Source: Sphaerisporangium aureirubrum
Lineage (GTDB): Bacteria > Actinomycetota > Actinomycetes > Streptosporangiales > Streptosporangiaceae
DNA: 64,000 bases
NCBI RefSeq assembly: GCF_042658925.1
Contig: NZ_JBHSRF010000014.1
Coordinates: forward strand, 62,001 to 126,000
Direction: 5' to 3'
Position 1 is the first letter of the stretch, and each line of letters opens with the position of its first letter. Below the pieces are notes generated by a model that saw nothing but the letters and a program-made list of their open reading frames with translations, was not told the DNA's origin and searched no databases. Shown here in pieces: positions 14,441-22,946 of this stretch. The position numbers were made by a program, and so were the translations under genes.

Positions 14441-15094
14441 ATGGCTCGTGATCACGGACACCGAGGCCCGTCACCACAGCGGGTGACACCATCGCACCCC
14501 ACGACGACGAGTGGGCCGGCAACGCCCACGGGGTGGACGTGTCGCCCAGGGCGGTGACGTCCACGGTAGCCCGGGGACGTCGGACGGGGGCGGAAGCGCC
14601 TGTCGCGGCGCTCGCCCCCGTCCTTCCGGAGAGGGTGTTCGAACCGGCGCCGGTACGGCGGGACGTGGTACGGCGAATTCGGCGCCGTCTTGCGGCGGGT
14701 CACCCGTTCTTCGAACCGGTCCTCGCGTGGACGGGATCATCTCGGGTGCGGTGGGAACGGGATCATTGGGCGCGGGTGAAGGCCGTACCGCCGGGGGAGG
14801 AACGGCGGGGCTCGTGGGCGAGTTCTGGTCGGAACCCGCGAATAGACCACCCAATCGGCGGTCCCGGCCTACCTGGCGATCCCCCGCGAGTTAGACGGAA
14901 TCTATACCCTCCGATGACGAGCGCCTCAGGCCCCGGTATGTAGTGTTAAGGCAGGTCAAGGGGGATGCACCAGCGCTCGAAACCAGAGCGCACAAGGAGC
15001 TTTCTGCCACAAGGGCGCGGTGGGGGACCGCGTCCGTACTGCGGGACCGCCCGATGTTTTTGGGGGAAGACATCGGCGCAGGACCGTGAAAACC

Positions 15095-15126
15095 GGGGCC
15101 GGGCAGGCGGGGGACTGCCCGGCCCC
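15095..15126. terminator. Strong hairpin, GGGGCCGGGCAG arms
   Basis: A perfect 12-base stem (GGGGCCGGGCAG/CTGCCCGGCCCC) with an eight-base loop and no U-tract. It may end transcription from the SDR gene (which stops at 15308) or act as a processed RNA hairpin. Confidence 0.5.
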
Positions 15127-15137
15127 GACCCATGTCC

Positions 15138-15173
15138 GGGCTCGAGTTCACGTCAGGGCTCGAGTTCACGTCA
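15138..15173. repeat. Exact 18-bp tandem duplication
   Basis: GGGCTCGAGTTCACGTCA occurs twice without gap. It lies just beyond the strong hairpin, outside any gene. Confidence 0.85.
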
Positions 15174-15307
15174 GGGCCCGACGTCGGCCACGGCCTGGGT
15201 GGACGGCAGAGCTCCCGGGATCGGCCCATTGGCGGGCCCGCACCCATTTCCGGGACGTGCGCGTCGGGATCGGGGCGGCTGGGGCGCCGGCCTGGTGTGG
15301 GGACGGG

Positions 15308-16150
15308 TCAGGCGGTGGGGGTGAAGTCGGTGGAGCGGCTGATCTCGGCCCACTTCTCGGTTTCGGCGGTTCGATCCGCCTCGACGCGCAGGGTGATGTC
15401 TACCGCGTCCGAGCCGAGAAGCAGTCTCCGTGGTGGGTCTCCGGCCTCTGTGACGTCGGCGATGACCTCCGCCATGCGGACGGGGTCTCCCAGCTCGTTG
15501 CCGACGTAGCCCGCGATCCAGCGCAGCCGCTCGCCGACGGTCTCCTGGTAGTCGGGTCCCACGGTCGCGGCGGCGTTCGACGCGCCGGCCGCCCAGCCGG
15601 TACGGATGCCGCCGGGCTCGACGATCGTGACCTTGATGCCGAGGGGTGCCACCTCGTTCGCGAGCGCCTCCGAGTAGCCCGCGAGGGCGAACTTGGCGGC
15701 CTGGTAGGCGCTGAGGCCGGGGGTGCCGCCTACGCGCCCGCCGACGGAGGAGATCTGGACGATGTGGCCGGAGCGCTGTCGGCGCAGGACCGGGAGTGCC
15801 GCCTTGGTCACGTTCACGGCGCCGAAGAAGTTGGCCTCGATCTGGGCGCGGAACTCGTCCTCCGGGAACTCCTCCGCGGAAGCCGTCGTGGCGTAGCCTG
15901 CGTTGTTCACCACGACGTCGAGTGATCCGAACCTCTGGACGCCCGCCGCGACCACCGCGCGCGCCGCCTCGGCGTCGGTGACGTCGAGCGCCACCGAGAG
16001 GAGACGGTCACCGTGTTGACGACCGAGGTCGTCCAGCAGCTCGGGCCGCCGGGACGCCGCGACCACCCGCCCGCCGCGGCCGAGCACGACCTCGGCGAGC
16101 CGCCGTCCGAGCCCTTGCGAGCTGCCGGTGATGAGCCAGTTCTTGGACAT
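15308..16150 (-). CDS. Short-chain dehydrogenase/reductase
   Basis: 280 residues of the classical SDR fold. Cofactor site TGSSQGLGRRLA (the pattern TGxxxGxG), NNAG motif in DVVVNNAGYA, and catalytic Ser plus YxxxK in ISSVGGRVGGTPGLSAYQAAK. NAD(P)-dependent oxidoreductase of unknown substrate. Start ATG at 16150 with AAGGAAG upstream; the longer frame beyond lacks a start signal. Divergent from a TetR regulator gene at 16260. Confidence 0.93.
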   Translation of the reverse strand: MSKNWLITGSSQGLGRRLAEVVLGRGGRVVAASRRPELLDDLGRQHGDRLLSVALDVTDAEAARAVVAAGVQRFGSLDVVVNNAGYATTASAEEFPEDEFRAQIEANFFGAVNVTKAALPVLRRQRSGHIVQISSVGGRVGGTPGLSAYQAAKFALAGYSEALANEVAPLGIKVTIVEPGGIRTGWAAGASNAAATVGPDYQETVGERLRWIAGYVGNELGDPVRMAEVIADVTEAGDPPRRLLLGSDAVDITLRVEADRTAETEKWAEISRSTDFTPTA

Positions 16151-16191
16151 GATCCGCTTCCTTCGCCTCAAGAGAGTCGCGCTAACTGTCA

Positions 16192-16210
16192 CACTAACGT
16201 GGCGGTAGTG
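16192..16210. promoter_or_regulatory. Candidate TetR operator between SDR and TetR genes
   Basis: CACTA-N9-TAGTG inverted repeat within the 110-base divergent region, in the position expected for a TetR operator. The arms are short, so this is tentative. Confidence 0.35.
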
Positions 16211-16259
16211 ACGCTTATTTCCCCACCACTGGGAAGCTTTATCTTCACCCGGAGGCGAC

Positions 16260-16805
16260 ATGAGAGCTGACGCCGCCCGCAACCTGGACGCGGTGCTGCG
16301 TACCGGGGCCCGCCTGCTGGCCGAGGACCCGGCGACGAGCATCGCGACGATCGCCGCGGAGGCGGGGGTGGACCGGCGCACCGTCTACCGGCGTTTCGCC
16401 ACCCGGGAGGCCCTCCTCGCCGCCGTCTTCGCGACGAAGCTCGACTCCTCCGAGCGGGTCCTCGACGAGGCCCGCCTAACCGAGGCTCCGGTGCCGGTGG
16501 CCCTGCACCGCTACGTCGAGGGCATCATCCCGGTCAGCCGTCAGTGGCCGCTGGACACCCGCCGCCTGATGAGCGCCGAGCCGGCGGCGAACTCGCGCCG
16601 CGAGGAACTGAGCCGTCGGCTGGACGCGTTCGTCCAGCGGGTGTCCGACGAGGGCTTCCTGCGGGCCGGCGTGCCCGTCCCCTGGGCCCGCGCCGTCCTG
16701 GACGACCTCGTAGACAGCGCGGCCCATCGCTTCCCGGACCTGGAGCCGCCGCAGGCCGCGGACCTCGTGGTCGACACATTGCTGAACGGGGTCGGGCGGC
16801 GGTGA
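16260..16805 (+). CDS. TetR/AcrR-family regulator
   Basis: 181 residues. DNA-binding domain: ATSIATIAAEAGVDRRTVYRRFATREALLAAVF, a standard TetR helix-turn-helix. The C-terminal half is the variable ligand-binding region. GGAGGCGAC precedes the ATG. The gene is divergent from the SDR gene and most likely represses it. Confidence 0.92.
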   Translation: MRADAARNLDAVLRTGARLLAEDPATSIATIAAEAGVDRRTVYRRFATREALLAAVFATKLDSSERVLDEARLTEAPVPVALHRYVEGIIPVSRQWPLDTRRLMSAEPAANSRREELSRRLDAFVQRVSDEGFLRAGVPVPWARAVLDDLVDSAAHRFPDLEPPQAADLVVDTLLNGVGRR

Positions 16806-16893
16806 CGTCCGGTGATCGACACGGGATTGGGGGGCCGTGCCACACCCTGGGAGCTGTAGTCCGAGTGACAGAAAATGCCTGTTTTATAGGGGT

Positions 16894-16920
16894 TTGTGGT
16901 TGATAGGTAGATCTTATAAT
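16894..16920 (+). promoter_or_regulatory. Candidate promoter for the riboswitch transcript
   Basis: TATAAT at 16915-16920 with TTGTGG at 16894-16899 (15-base spacing), in AT-rich DNA immediately upstream of the riboswitch. The -10 is a perfect consensus; the spacing is short. Confidence 0.45.
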
Positions 16921-16974
16921 GCTTTGTAGTGACTTCGTTTGCTTTGTCCTGACTTAGAGGGTAAGGTTTTACCC

Positions 16975-17175
16975 ACATCGGGTGGTGACCTGGTCTTCAG
17001 TCGGAAGGCGGCCACCCGGCGTCGAATCCCAACCGGCCCGCAGGGCCCGAGGGAACCGGGGACCCAATCATTACCTGGGGTGAATCCGCGGGACGTGGAA
17101 CACGTCCGCGGTAGGGCGACTCTCTAGCCCGAACCCGTCAGCTAACCCGGTAGACGTGATCGGAGAGGAGACCCG
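16975..17175 (+). promoter_or_regulatory. c-di-AMP (ydaO-yuaA) riboswitch
   Basis: The conserved ydaO blocks appear in order: GGTCTTCAGTCGGAAGG, AACCGGGGACCCA, ACCTGGGGTGAATCC, GGTAGGGCGACTC and AGCCCGAACCCGTCAGCTAA followed by CCCGGTAGACG. This class binds cyclic di-AMP and usually turns gene expression off at high ligand. In actinobacteria it commonly precedes cell-wall hydrolase genes. Here it lies about 300 bases ahead of a secreted double-psi-beta-barrel protein (17480). A small hairpin, GGGTAA/TTACCC, sits at 16959-16974 just before it. Confidence 0.93.
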
Positions 17176-17364
17176 AGTGGAGCACCCCACTCCCCCCAAG
17201 CTCACCACCCGGGTGACCTGACCCCGGATCTCGCCGTCAGAAGCGGCGGAAATATCGGCTTATAGCAGCCGTCCACCAGGCGAACAGATATCGCCAGCAG
17301 TGTGACGTGGTGGCGATCGGCCACCGCTAACCGGCCTTACGTGACAACGCGCCTTCGTGCCGCA

Positions 17365-17397
17365 TCTCAGGCCGACCCACAAACGTCGGGTCTGAGA
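17365..17397 (+). terminator. Hairpin between riboswitch and its gene
   Basis: TCTCAG-G-CCGAC ... GTCGG-GT-CTGAGA forms an 11-bp interrupted stem. It may be part of the expression platform of the riboswitch or an ordinary leader hairpin; no U-tract follows. Confidence 0.4.
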
Positions 17398-17479
17398 GCG
17401 CTGTCCCTATCCCGAACCGGTGTCCCCAACCGCACCGGCCCGTGGCTCCGTGTCTTCTGATGAAAGATCCTCATACCCC

Positions 17480-18073
17480 ATGACTTTTTTCTGTATGTCC
17501 TCGAAGAAACGAATGGCCTGTGGTGCCGCCGGAGCGGCCTTTGCTTTCAGCACCGTCTTCTGCGCGAACGCCGTGGCGGCCCACGCCCAGAAGCTCCCGC
17601 CTCCCGGCGTATCCACCCGCATCGTTCCCCCGATGCTGCTCCAGGGTTCCACCACCGCTTCCTACTTCTGGGACGACGCCTCCGGCCGCGCCGGTGACAC
17701 CGGCCTCCCCGCCATCGGCAAGCCGATGCAGAAGGGCCTCTTCGCGAGCCCCAGCTGGCCGCTGGGCACCGAGGGCTACGTCGTCTACAAGGACAAGGAA
17801 GCCCCCTTCTTCATCGGCGACCGCGGCCCCGGCATCCCCTCCGACAGCGGCGTCATGCTCGACATGGACGCCAAGACGTTCGCCGAGCTGACCGGCGGCA
17901 CCTTCAACGACTCCACCCTGATGGTCCAGGGCTTCGACGCCGGCCACATCGAGATCAGCTACGTCATCACCAAGTGGGGCGACGGCCCCGGCAAGAAAAA
18001 CCGCCCCGTCCCCTTCAGCGCCGGCGCCTGGAGCAAGTACGACCAAAACCCCGCCCCCACCCCCACCAACTGA
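17480..18073 (+). CDS. Secreted double-psi-beta-barrel (RlpA/barwin-like) cell-wall protein
   Basis: 197 residues from ATG 17480, or 192 from ATG 17495. An N-terminal signal peptide (KKR, hydrophobic stretch, AHA) precedes a domain with ASYFWDD, LPAIGKPMQKGLFASPSWPLGTEGYVVY and FFIGDRGPG. The order matches RlpA-like barrels: the LPxGT-like segment and the DRGP acid. Such proteins bind or cleave peptidoglycan outside the membrane. The c-di-AMP riboswitch upstream supports a cell-wall role. A proline-rich tail ends the protein. Neither start has a strong Shine-Dalgarno. Confidence 0.72.
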   Translation: MTFFCMSSKKRMACGAAGAAFAFSTVFCANAVAAHAQKLPPPGVSTRIVPPMLLQGSTTASYFWDDASGRAGDTGLPAIGKPMQKGLFASPSWPLGTEGYVVYKDKEAPFFIGDRGPGIPSDSGVMLDMDAKTFAELTGGTFNDSTLMVQGFDAGHIEISYVITKWGDGPGKKNRPVPFSAGAWSKYDQNPAPTPTN

Positions 18074-18132
18074 CCCCCACCCCCACCGATGTGCGCACCC
18101 CCGCCACTACTGCTAAAGTCGCCGTAGCCGAT

Positions 18133-18206
18133 GCGCCGCTAGCTCAGTTGGTTAGAGCAGCTGACTCTTAATCAGCGGGTCCGGGGTTCGAGTCCCTGGC
18201 GGCGCA
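18133..18206 (+). tRNA. tRNA-Lys (anticodon CUU)
   Basis: Acceptor stem GCGCCGC/GCGGCGC, D-loop AGCTCAGTTGGTTAGAGC, anticodon loop CTCTTAA (anticodon CUU) and T-arm with TTCGAGT. The discriminator is A; CCA is not encoded. An integrase pseudogene and other mobile debris follow, so the 3' end of this gene is a likely attachment site. Confidence 0.97.
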
Positions 18207-18226
18207 CCCAGCAGTACACCGTTGAC

Positions 18227-18259
18227 CTGGGCATTCTCCACGATGTGGAGGGTGCCCAG
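18227..18259 (+). terminator. Hairpin terminator after tRNA-Lys
   Basis: CTGGGCA-TT-CTCCAC-GAT-GTGGAG-GG-TGCCCAG gives a 13-bp stem with a symmetrical internal loop, followed by TGGTGTTTTGG. Likely terminator of the tRNA transcript. Confidence 0.65.
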
Positions 18260-18481
18260 TGGTGTTTTGGTGCCTGTGTGGGCTCGTTGTGTGCTCTTGT
18301 GTCGGCGTCGTGTCGATTGCATGATCGACGATCTTCCCTGACTGGTTACGGTCGGTGACGTCTGCTGCTCCGGCATGTAGGGGTGTAGTAGTTGCGGCAG
18401 TGGTGGCAGGCGGAGTCGGGTGGCGGTCTGGTCGGTGTTCGGCGTGACGTTGATCGGGGTGGTGGCGGGTGAAGAGGGAAT

Positions 18482-18518
18482 CCCGGCTGCGTCCTGTTGT
18501 ACAGGGGGCGCAGCCGGG
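18482..18518 (-). terminator. Hairpin downstream of the integrase remnant
   Basis: CCCGGCTGCG/CGCAGCCGGG, a perfect ten-base stem with an inner CCTGT/ACAGG extension, 18 bases beyond the integrase stop codon. Confidence 0.6.
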
Positions 18519-18536
18519 GTGTTGGTGCCTGGGGGT

Positions 18537-19655
18537 TCAGGTTGTGGTGGTGGGGTGGGGGAGTAGGGCGGCGGTGGTTTGGGCGGCGGTGTGGGCGATG
18601 TCGGGGTAGACGGTGATGTAGGTGTCGCGGGTGAAGGCGGAGGAGGTGTGGCCGAGGGTTTCTTTGACGATTTCGATGTCGATTCCGGCGGCGAGCATCA
18701 TGGAGGCGGCGCCGTGCCGCAGGTCGTGCAGCCGGATGGGGGCAGGCCGGCTTGGTAGCTCAGCCAGTGGAACTGCTCGGTTACCCGGGCTGGGTGCAGG
18801 GGTGTGCCGGTCGGGGTGGTGAACACCAGCCCGGTCTCGGTCCAGATGTTCCCGGTGATCTGGCGTTTGTGTTGGTGGCGGTCCAGGTGGGTGTGCAGGG
18901 CGGTGACGGTTTCGGTGTCCAGGGCGATGGTGCGGTTGGAGGCGTCGGTTTTGGGGGTGCCTTGGGCGGTTTCCCAGCCGAGTTGGGTGATCTGCCAGCG
19001 GATGGCGGCGGTGGCGTGGTCCAGGTCCAGGTCGGCGATGCGCAGGCCGCAGGCTTCGCCGCGGCGGAGTCCGCGTAGTGCGATCAGGCGGTACAGGGCG
19101 TAGAGGCGGTGTCGTGCGGCGTAGGTGAGGAAGGCGGCGGTGTGCTCGGGTGTCCAGATCATCACCGGGCAGGGGCGTGGGGTGGAGATGTAGATGTCGA
19201 TGACACCGGCCCGGTGCCCGGCGGTGCGTCGGCGGGCTTGGGCCTGGTGGTGGGTGTGCTGGGTGGTCCAGTGGTGGACGCGTTCGGGGTCCATACCAGG
19301 GGCCGGGGTTTGCTGGCGGGTGGGAGTTCGACGACGGCGGCGGGGTTGAAGTCGATCAGCCGGTCTTGCTTGATGGCGATGTTGAGGGCGTGCCGGGCGG
19401 TGGCGCGGATGCGGTGCAGGGAGGTGGGGCCGACCACGCGCCGTCCTTTGATCGTGGCGCGGAGCGCGGGGTCGGCGCTGGTGCGGGCCTGGCGGATGAT
19501 GTCGTTGGTTTCTTCGATGGCGTCGAACAGGTCGGTGAAGTGGGTGACGGTGAGCTGGTCGATGGGGATGCGGCCCAGGTGCGGGATCAGGTACAGCCGG
19601 ATATGGCTTTCGTAGCTGCGGCGGGTGTTGTCGGCCACTTTGCGTTTGCGGGCGA
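18537..19655 (-). pseudogene. Tyrosine-recombinase integrase, frameshifted and N-terminally truncated
   Basis: Three reading frames join into one integrase. The core-binding domain (NTRRSYESHIRLYLIPHLGR) reads to about 19290. The catalytic domain with the box I Arg (LIALRGLRRGEACGL) reads from about 19290 to 18740. Box II and the Tyr (HDLRHGAASMM, LGHTSSAFTRDTY) read to the stop at 18537. Each shift needs one extra C in a run of Cs. The N-terminus stops at about 19655 where an unrelated HsdM fragment begins. The gene points toward the tRNA-Lys, as integrases of tRNA-integrated elements do. Homopolymer sequencing error could explain the shifts, not the truncation. Confidence 0.88.
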
Positions 19656-20005
19656 GACTGCCAACCCCGACAAGTTCTCCCGCCTGTTCGGATCCATGAC
19701 CTGGACCTCCGAAGAGGTGCTGTCGGGTGAGGTGTTGGCGGCGGTAATGCAGGCGATGGACCGCACCCCGAAGATGCACGAGGGCAATATGTCCCACGAC
19801 GTGCTCGGTGGGGCGTACGAGTACCTGCTGAAGCGGTTCTCCGATGGGTCCGGTATCCGAGCCGGCCAGTTCTTCACCCCGCGCGAGGTCGTCGAGCTGA
19901 TCGTCGAGGTCCTGGACCCCAAGGGCTTCGAGTCGGTGTACGACCCGACCTGCGGGTCGGGCGGCATGCTCATCGCCTCCGCGAACCTCCTGAAGGCCCG
20001 CGGCG
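19655..20005 (+). pseudogene. Type I restriction-modification HsdM fragment
   Basis: About 115 codons of an N6-adenine methyltransferase subunit: NPDKFSRLFGSMTWTSEEVLSG, HDVLGGAYEYLLKRF, GQFFTPREVVELIVEVL and the AdoMet motif YDPTCGSGGMLIASAN. Both ends are missing: the specificity-proximal part and the NPPF catalytic motif are absent. It abuts an integrase remnant on the left and a NERD fragment on the right, both on the other strand. Confidence 0.88.
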
Positions 20006-20007
20006 GT

Positions 20008-20400
20008 CGCATCGGTGAGGCGGTAGATAACGCCGCCGCGAGAGTAGGCTCGCCCAGCATCGAGCCACTTCTGTGGCACCACGGTGCCGTCTGTCTTGAC
20101 GAGGACGCCCTTGCCCTTGGGGTCGAGCCCCAGCGTTCCCGCGCCGCATCCCTTCGCGTCGATGATGAGCCACGTGTCGCCGGTCAGCACCAGGTGGTCG
20201 ATGTTGGAGGTGCCCAGGCTGAACGGGTCCAGGCCGCCTCCTTGCACCTGATGAAACCCATCTAGGTCGTGAAGGAGGTGGAAGTGGTCGGAGCGGCTCG
20301 CCAGCCACAGCTCGAGCGCCTTGGCTACTTGCTGCTCGTGGAAAGCTCCGCGTCGTGCATCCGCGCCGTACTTCGCGGCACCTGAGTCGCTAAGGCTCCA
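20008..20400 (-). pseudogene. NERD (nuclease-related) domain fragment
   Basis: Open frame of about 130 codons without stop, reading FHEQQVAKALELWLASRSDH, then GTSNIDHLVLTGDTWLIIDAKGC and VVPQKWLDAGRAYSRGGVIYRLTD. The IDHLVL...WLIIDAKG pattern matches the nuclease-related domain found in restriction and plasmid proteins. No start codon or C-terminal domain is present and both ends run into other fragments. Confidence 0.65.
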
Positions 20401-20402
20401 AC

Positions 20403-20834
20403 CTGGTGAGACCGCCGTGCCCTACGGCGCCAACCCGGCCACCTGCCCGGTGCGGGCCGTCCGCGCCCTGGTGGCCACGCTCGCCGAGGCCGGGCGAACC
20501 TCCGGGCCGCTGCTGGTGCGCATCGACCGGCGCGGCCGCATCAACCCGCCGCTGACCCGGGGCGGGCGCCTGATCGGCGACCCGGACGGGCGGATGAGCT
20601 CCGACGTCGTCACCCGCATCGCCACCGCCGCCAAGCTGGAAGGCCGCTGGACCGGGCACAGCCTGCGCCGCGGCTTCGCCACCGCCGCCCGCCGCGCACC
20701 CCGACCGAGGAGAGGTCACCTGCAAGCGGTGCCTGAAGCTGCACGGGCACGAGCCGGCCACGGACCAGCTGGGGCTGTTCGAGGTCTGCGGCCCGGACCA
20801 GCGACCCGGACCCGAGCAGCTCACCGCTTGGTAG
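20403..20834 (+). pseudogene. Second integrase C-terminal fragment fused to a CxxC-protein tail
   Basis: From about 20403 the frame reads NPATCPVRAVRALVATLAEA and WTGHSLRRGFATAAR, the box II HxxR of a phage-type integrase. At about 20694 the coding frame shifts and continues as HPDRGEVTCKRCLKLHGHEP to a TAG at 20832-20834. That tail has a CxxC pair and resembles small mobile-element proteins rather than an integrase. The catalytic Tyr region is missing. Confidence 0.68.
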
Positions 20835-20977
20835 CGCATTACCCGGCGCAATAGCCCTCCTAGTAGTCGGCCGGCTTAACCGGGAAGGTCTGGCGGGCAC
20901 GGCGTGCCCGCTCACGTGCCCGACATCCCGGCCGGTCGGCCCCCGACTCCTGGGTCCTTGTGCAACTACCGTACTGG

Positions 20978-21000
20978 CTGTATATAGTCGCTATGTACAG
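20978..21000. promoter_or_regulatory. GntR/YtrA-type operator
   Basis: CTGTATATAG-TCG-CTATGTACAG: ten-base arms with one mismatch and a three-base spacer, 23 bases upstream of the GntR start. YtrA-type regulators bind such long inverted repeats to repress their own operon. Confidence 0.7.
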
Positions 21001-21022
21001 ATATAGGCGAACGGAGGTCGTC

Positions 21023-21424
21023 GTGCGGGTGGTGTTGTCCAATAGCGGTGGCGTGCCCCTATATCAACAGATCAAGGAACAGGTCGGTGCGGCCATCCTG
21101 TCGGGGGAGCTCGTACAGGGCAGCGCTCTGCCGTCTGTACGGGTCCTTGCTCGTGATCTGCGGATCAGCGTTATAACCACGACCCGCGCCTACGCGGAGT
21201 TGGCTGCGGAGGGGTTCATCGTCACGGTCCCCGGCAAGGGCGCCTATGTTCTGCCGCTGGACTCGGCCCTGGTACGCGAGCAGCTGCTGCGCCGGGTGGA
21301 GGACGGTCTGCAGGCCGCCTTAGACGCCGCCTTGTTGGCTCGCCTGGATCGTGACGGTCTTATTCAGATCCTGGACGGCTTGCTCCAGGCCGGGCATGAG
21401 TACGCCTCAGCTCAGGAGGGATGA
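21023..21424 (+). CDS. GntR-family regulator, YtrA subfamily
   Basis: 133 residues. Winged helix: GVPLYQQIKEQVGAAILSGEL, LPSVRVLARDLRISVITTTRAYAELAAEGF. A short C-terminal tail of about 40 residues marks the YtrA type, which controls ABC transporter operons. GTG 21023 has GGAGG at 21013-21017; an upstream ATG at 20960 would place the operator within the gene. It starts an operon with the ABC ATPase and permease genes. Confidence 0.9.
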   Translation: MRVVLSNSGGVPLYQQIKEQVGAAILSGELVQGSALPSVRVLARDLRISVITTTRAYAELAAEGFIVTVPGKGAYVLPLDSALVREQLLRRVEDGLQAALDAALLARLDRDGLIQILDGLLQAGHEYASAQEG

Positions 21425-21428
21425 ATCA

Positions 21429-22331
21429 GTGAACGGCGATCTCGCGTTCGCCCTGCGTGGAGTGGGCTGCGCGGTGGGCAACGGCTTCGCGTTGCGTGAT
21501 GTGAGCTTCGAGCTGCCGACCGGCTACGTCATGGGCCTGATCGGTGCCAATGGTGCCGGCAAGACGACGACGATTCGTTGCCTGCTGGGCATGCGCGGGA
21601 TCGAGACGGGAGAGATCGAGCTGTTGGGCCATCGGGTGCCCGGACCGGCGGCGCTGCGCCAGGACGTCGGGGTGGTGCTCGATCACACCTATCTCGTGGG
21701 CGATTGGCGGCTGGCTGAGGTCGAACGGACGCTGCGGCCCTTCTATGACCGTTGGGACAGCGTCCGATATCGACAGTTGCTCGCGGAGTTCGGCCTGGAC
21801 CCGCGGGCGAAGGTCAAAGAAATCTCCCGCGGCATGGGGATGAAGCTGATGATCGCGGTGGCGCTGTCGCACCGGGCGCGGCTCCTTGTCTTCGACGAGC
21901 CGAAGCGGTCTTGACCCGTGGCTCGGGACGAGCTCGTCGGTATCATCGGGGACTTCCTTCTTGACGAGGGGCACAGTGTCCTGTTCTCCACGCACGTCAC
22001 CACGGACCTGGACCGCATCGGCGACTTCGTGACGCTCATCCATGGTGGTCGGGTCGTCCGGACGGGCCGCAAGGACGAGATCCTGGACGGCTACCGGGTG
22101 GTGCGGGCCGGTCCGGACGAGCTGATCGACCTTGTCGGCGTAGAGCTGATCGGCGTCAAGCGGTCGTCCACCACGGCGCAGGCGCTGGTCCGCACCGAGG
22201 AGGCCGACCTTCTCGGCGGGGGCGTCCTGGTCGAGGTTCCCACCCTCGAGGAGATCGCCGTCCACATCGGAGTGTCGTCGAGGAACTCAGCGGCGACCGT
22301 GCCCAACGGCCGACGGGAGGAGTTCGCATGA
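21429..22331 (+). pseudogene. ABC transporter ATPase (YtrB-like), split by small deletions
   Basis: The first part has Walker A GANGAGKTT, a signature-like KEISRGMGMKLMIA and Walker B LLVFDEP, then runs into TGA at 21912-21914. The second part restarts at 21918 and continues ARDELVGIIGDFLLDEGHSV, with the H-loop FSTHVTTDLDRIGDF. Compared with the family (DEPTSGLDPVARDEL), two bases are missing after GAGCCGA and one in GACCCG. Net length loss is three bases, so both flanks remain in register with each other but a stop lies between. Either a broken gene or local sequence error. Confidence 0.85.
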
Positions 22332-22945
22332 CCGCCGTCGCCCGGATGACGCTGCTCCACCTGCGTACCATTGCGCCGTATCGGATCCCGGGCCTGCTGG
22401 TGTTCGGAGCGATCGTCCTGATCGACTCCCGCAACCCCGTGGTTCTCGTACCGACGCTCGCGCTGGTGCTCGCGCCGATTCTCACCGCGCAGCCGTTCGT
22501 CGTCGGTGACAAGGCGGACCTGCAGACCCTGTACGCCGTGCTGCCCCTGCCGCGCCGAACGGTGCTGCTCGGGCACTACGCCTGGGCCCTGATGAGCTTT
22601 TTCGTCGTCGCCATCGCCGGTACCGCTCTGGCTGCTCTCCTCGCGCAGGCCCAAGGCATACCGTTCGGCAGAAGTGTGGCAACGCTGTTGACCCTGTGCT
22701 GGGCGCTGTTCGCAGTCAACATCTCGATTCAACTCCCGTTGCTGATCAGATTCGGCTACACCCGAATCAACCTCCTAGCCACCACCATGCCGGTGGCGCT
22801 GCTCCTGGCCGGCGTTGTCCGACTCCACCTGGACATCGAGTCGATCCGGGACTGGCTGGCCCTGTTCTGGGTGGCCGGCGGCGCCGCGATCGCAGCGTCC
22901 GCCACCCTGGCGTCGCATGCTTCCCGGCAACGGCAAGGCGCCTGA
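22328..22945 (+). CDS. ABC-2 type membrane permease
   Basis: 205 residues with six hydrophobic segments and almost no soluble domain. Its ATG overlaps the stop of the ATPase reading frame in ATGA. The segment AQPFVVGDKADLQTLYAVLPLPRRTVLLGHY is typical of YtrC/D-like and bacitracin-type ABC-2 permeases. It should form a transporter with the upstream ATPase if that is functional. Substrate unknown; YtrA-type operons often respond to cell-envelope antibiotics. Confidence 0.82.
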   Translation: MTAVARMTLLHLRTIAPYRIPGLLVFGAIVLIDSRNPVVLVPTLALVLAPILTAQPFVVGDKADLQTLYAVLPLPRRTVLLGHYAWALMSFFVVAIAGTALAALLAQAQGIPFGRSVATLLTLCWALFAVNISIQLPLLIRFGYTRINLLATTMPVALLLAGVVRLHLDIESIRDWLALFWVAGGAAIAASATLASHASRQRQGA

Positions 22946-22946
22946 C

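Larger units (their letters stand above)
14441..15307. other. Long intergenic stretch without a supported gene
   Basis: About 870 bases between the tandem repeat and the SDR gene. ORFs on both strands lack recognisable domains and good starts. It holds an 18-bp direct duplication and a strong hairpin, listed separately. Confidence 0.5.

Noticed and set aside
14046..14486. ORFs across the 234-bp repeat
   Set aside because: Frames change between copies and translations show no coding pattern; the repeat is better described as noncoding.
18133..20960. Intact prophage or integrative element at tRNA-Lys
   Set aside because: Only truncated or frameshifted genes are present and no second copy of the tRNA 3' end was found to the right within the window.
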